Source: Paraglaciecola polaris LMG 21857 (GTDB lineage: Bacteria > Pseudomonadota > Gammaproteobacteria > Enterobacterales > Alteromonadaceae). Taken from it: 64,000 bases of DNA. The stretch covers positions 47,083 to 111,082 of the forward strand of contig NZ_BAER01000047.1 of assembly GCF_000315055.1 (NCBI RefSeq), written 5' to 3'. The notes beneath the pieces are model-generated. The model was not told where the DNA came from and made no database searches. It saw only the letters and a program-made list of their open reading frames with translations. The translations under genes were made by a program, and so were the position numbers. Numbering within the stretch: the stretch's first letter is position 1; the number at the start of each line of letters is the position of its first letter. Positions 63,618 through 64,000 of the stretch are shown in pieces.

Positions 63618-64000
63618 CTTGATCTGCTTAGGGCTTAAACGAAAATGGCTTTACTTAGCAAATCACTGCCCGTCTGTTGTGCCAGTTATAGATGACTATC
63701 AATAGGTAGATAGCCACGCACTTCATGACAGCTCCCCTAACCCTTTATGGTTAAACGGATCAATATCTGTCAATTGGCCAGAATCAACAAGCACACTCGG
63801 AGCGTTTTCACTAAGCAAATAAGTGTCAATATGTTCCTCGCTTTTATTTTGCTAAGGTGAGTTGGAGGTTATATAATTTGTTTCTGAAGATCTGATAAGT
63901 AAATACTACGATTTGTCGTGTTTTGGTTCAGGTAAGCGAACATGAATAGTCCGCCCACTGCATTAAATAATACCAATCGGATTAAAGTTTAAGTCAACTT
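63618..64000. other. Downstream region, possible decayed coding sequence
   Basis: About 380 bp without a supportable intact gene. On the minus strand a 43-codon frame (63723-63851) reads KSEEHIDTYLLSENAPSV, then LVDSGQLTDIDPFNHKGLGELS, which looks protein-like but has no ATG and stops after GELS. In the next frame GYLPIDSHL then LAQQTGSDLLSKAIFV follows. It may be the end of a broken gene that continues outside; I assign no family. Confidence 0.3.

Noticed and set aside
1..64000. CRISPR array, rRNA, tRNA or replication origin
   Set aside because: No regularly spaced repeats, recognisable cloverleaf, rRNA core sequences or DnaA-box clusters were noticed by eye; a covariance-model scan would be needed to exclude a small RNA.

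Overview
The window reads as chromosomal DNA of a marine gammaproteobacterium of the Alteromonadales (Paraglaciecola/Glaciecola/Alteromonas-like; inferred from protein style and gene order, not from a search). Reasons are a split trpE/trpG with a trpC-trpF fusion, the rluB-scpB-scpA-yciO-rnm-trpL-trpEGDCFBA-yciI order, large TonB-dependent receptors, and a sulfatase locus of the kind common in bacteria that degrade marine sulfated compounds. No rRNA, tRNA, CRISPR array or replication origin was recognised.

Layout. 1-3.5 kb: 3' truncated putA (minus). 3.9-8 kb: anmK (minus) divergent from a TonB receptor. 8-14 kb: OsmC-like protein, pirin, alpha/beta hydrolase and a U32/RlhA-like protein (minus), then a GST. 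14.6-21.5 kb: cold-shock protein, RluA-family pseudouridine synthase, a LysR/pirin divergent pair, a large PilJ-type hybrid histidine kinase and a small lipoprotein. 21.6-22.8 kb: three small proteins (DUF6868-like, SpoIIAA-like, membrane protein).

23.5-26.4 kb is the most unusual part. A Tat-exported protein with a short SPG-x-W motif is followed by a small reading frame interrupted at a run of eight T, an HprK-related kinase and an NTP_transf_5 nucleotidyltransferase. The last three are translationally coupled. This looks like a small modification system of the HPr-rel-A type, whose chemistry and target are not established.

26.4-38.5 kb is conserved housekeeping DNA: rluB, scpB, scpA, yciO and rnm on the minus strand, then the attenuated trp operon with a Trp-Trp-Trp leader peptide, yciI and arfB. 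38.7-41 kb holds a PepSY protein with a PhoP/PhoQ-like two-component system.

41.3-50.8 kb is a catabolic island for an organosulfate: an AtsA-like metallo-hydrolase, a formylglycine-type sulfatase lipoprotein, an SdsA1-like alkylsulfatase that appears internally deleted, a TonB receptor, a secreted ABM-fold protein, an outer-membrane barrel and a LysR regulator, with an IS256-family transposase fossil in the middle. 51-54.3 kb: MscS channel and glutathionylspermidine synthetase/amidase.

54.3-57.5 kb is a mobile-DNA scrapyard. Two truncated IS4-family ends in the same orientation bracket a sulfotransferase and a methyltransferase; the latter ends in an attC-like sequence. An IS1182-family transposase C-terminal fossil follows. 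57.7-63.6 kb is a complete CusCBA-type copper/silver RND efflux operon closed by a hairpin terminator; the remaining DNA shows only a possible decayed reading frame.
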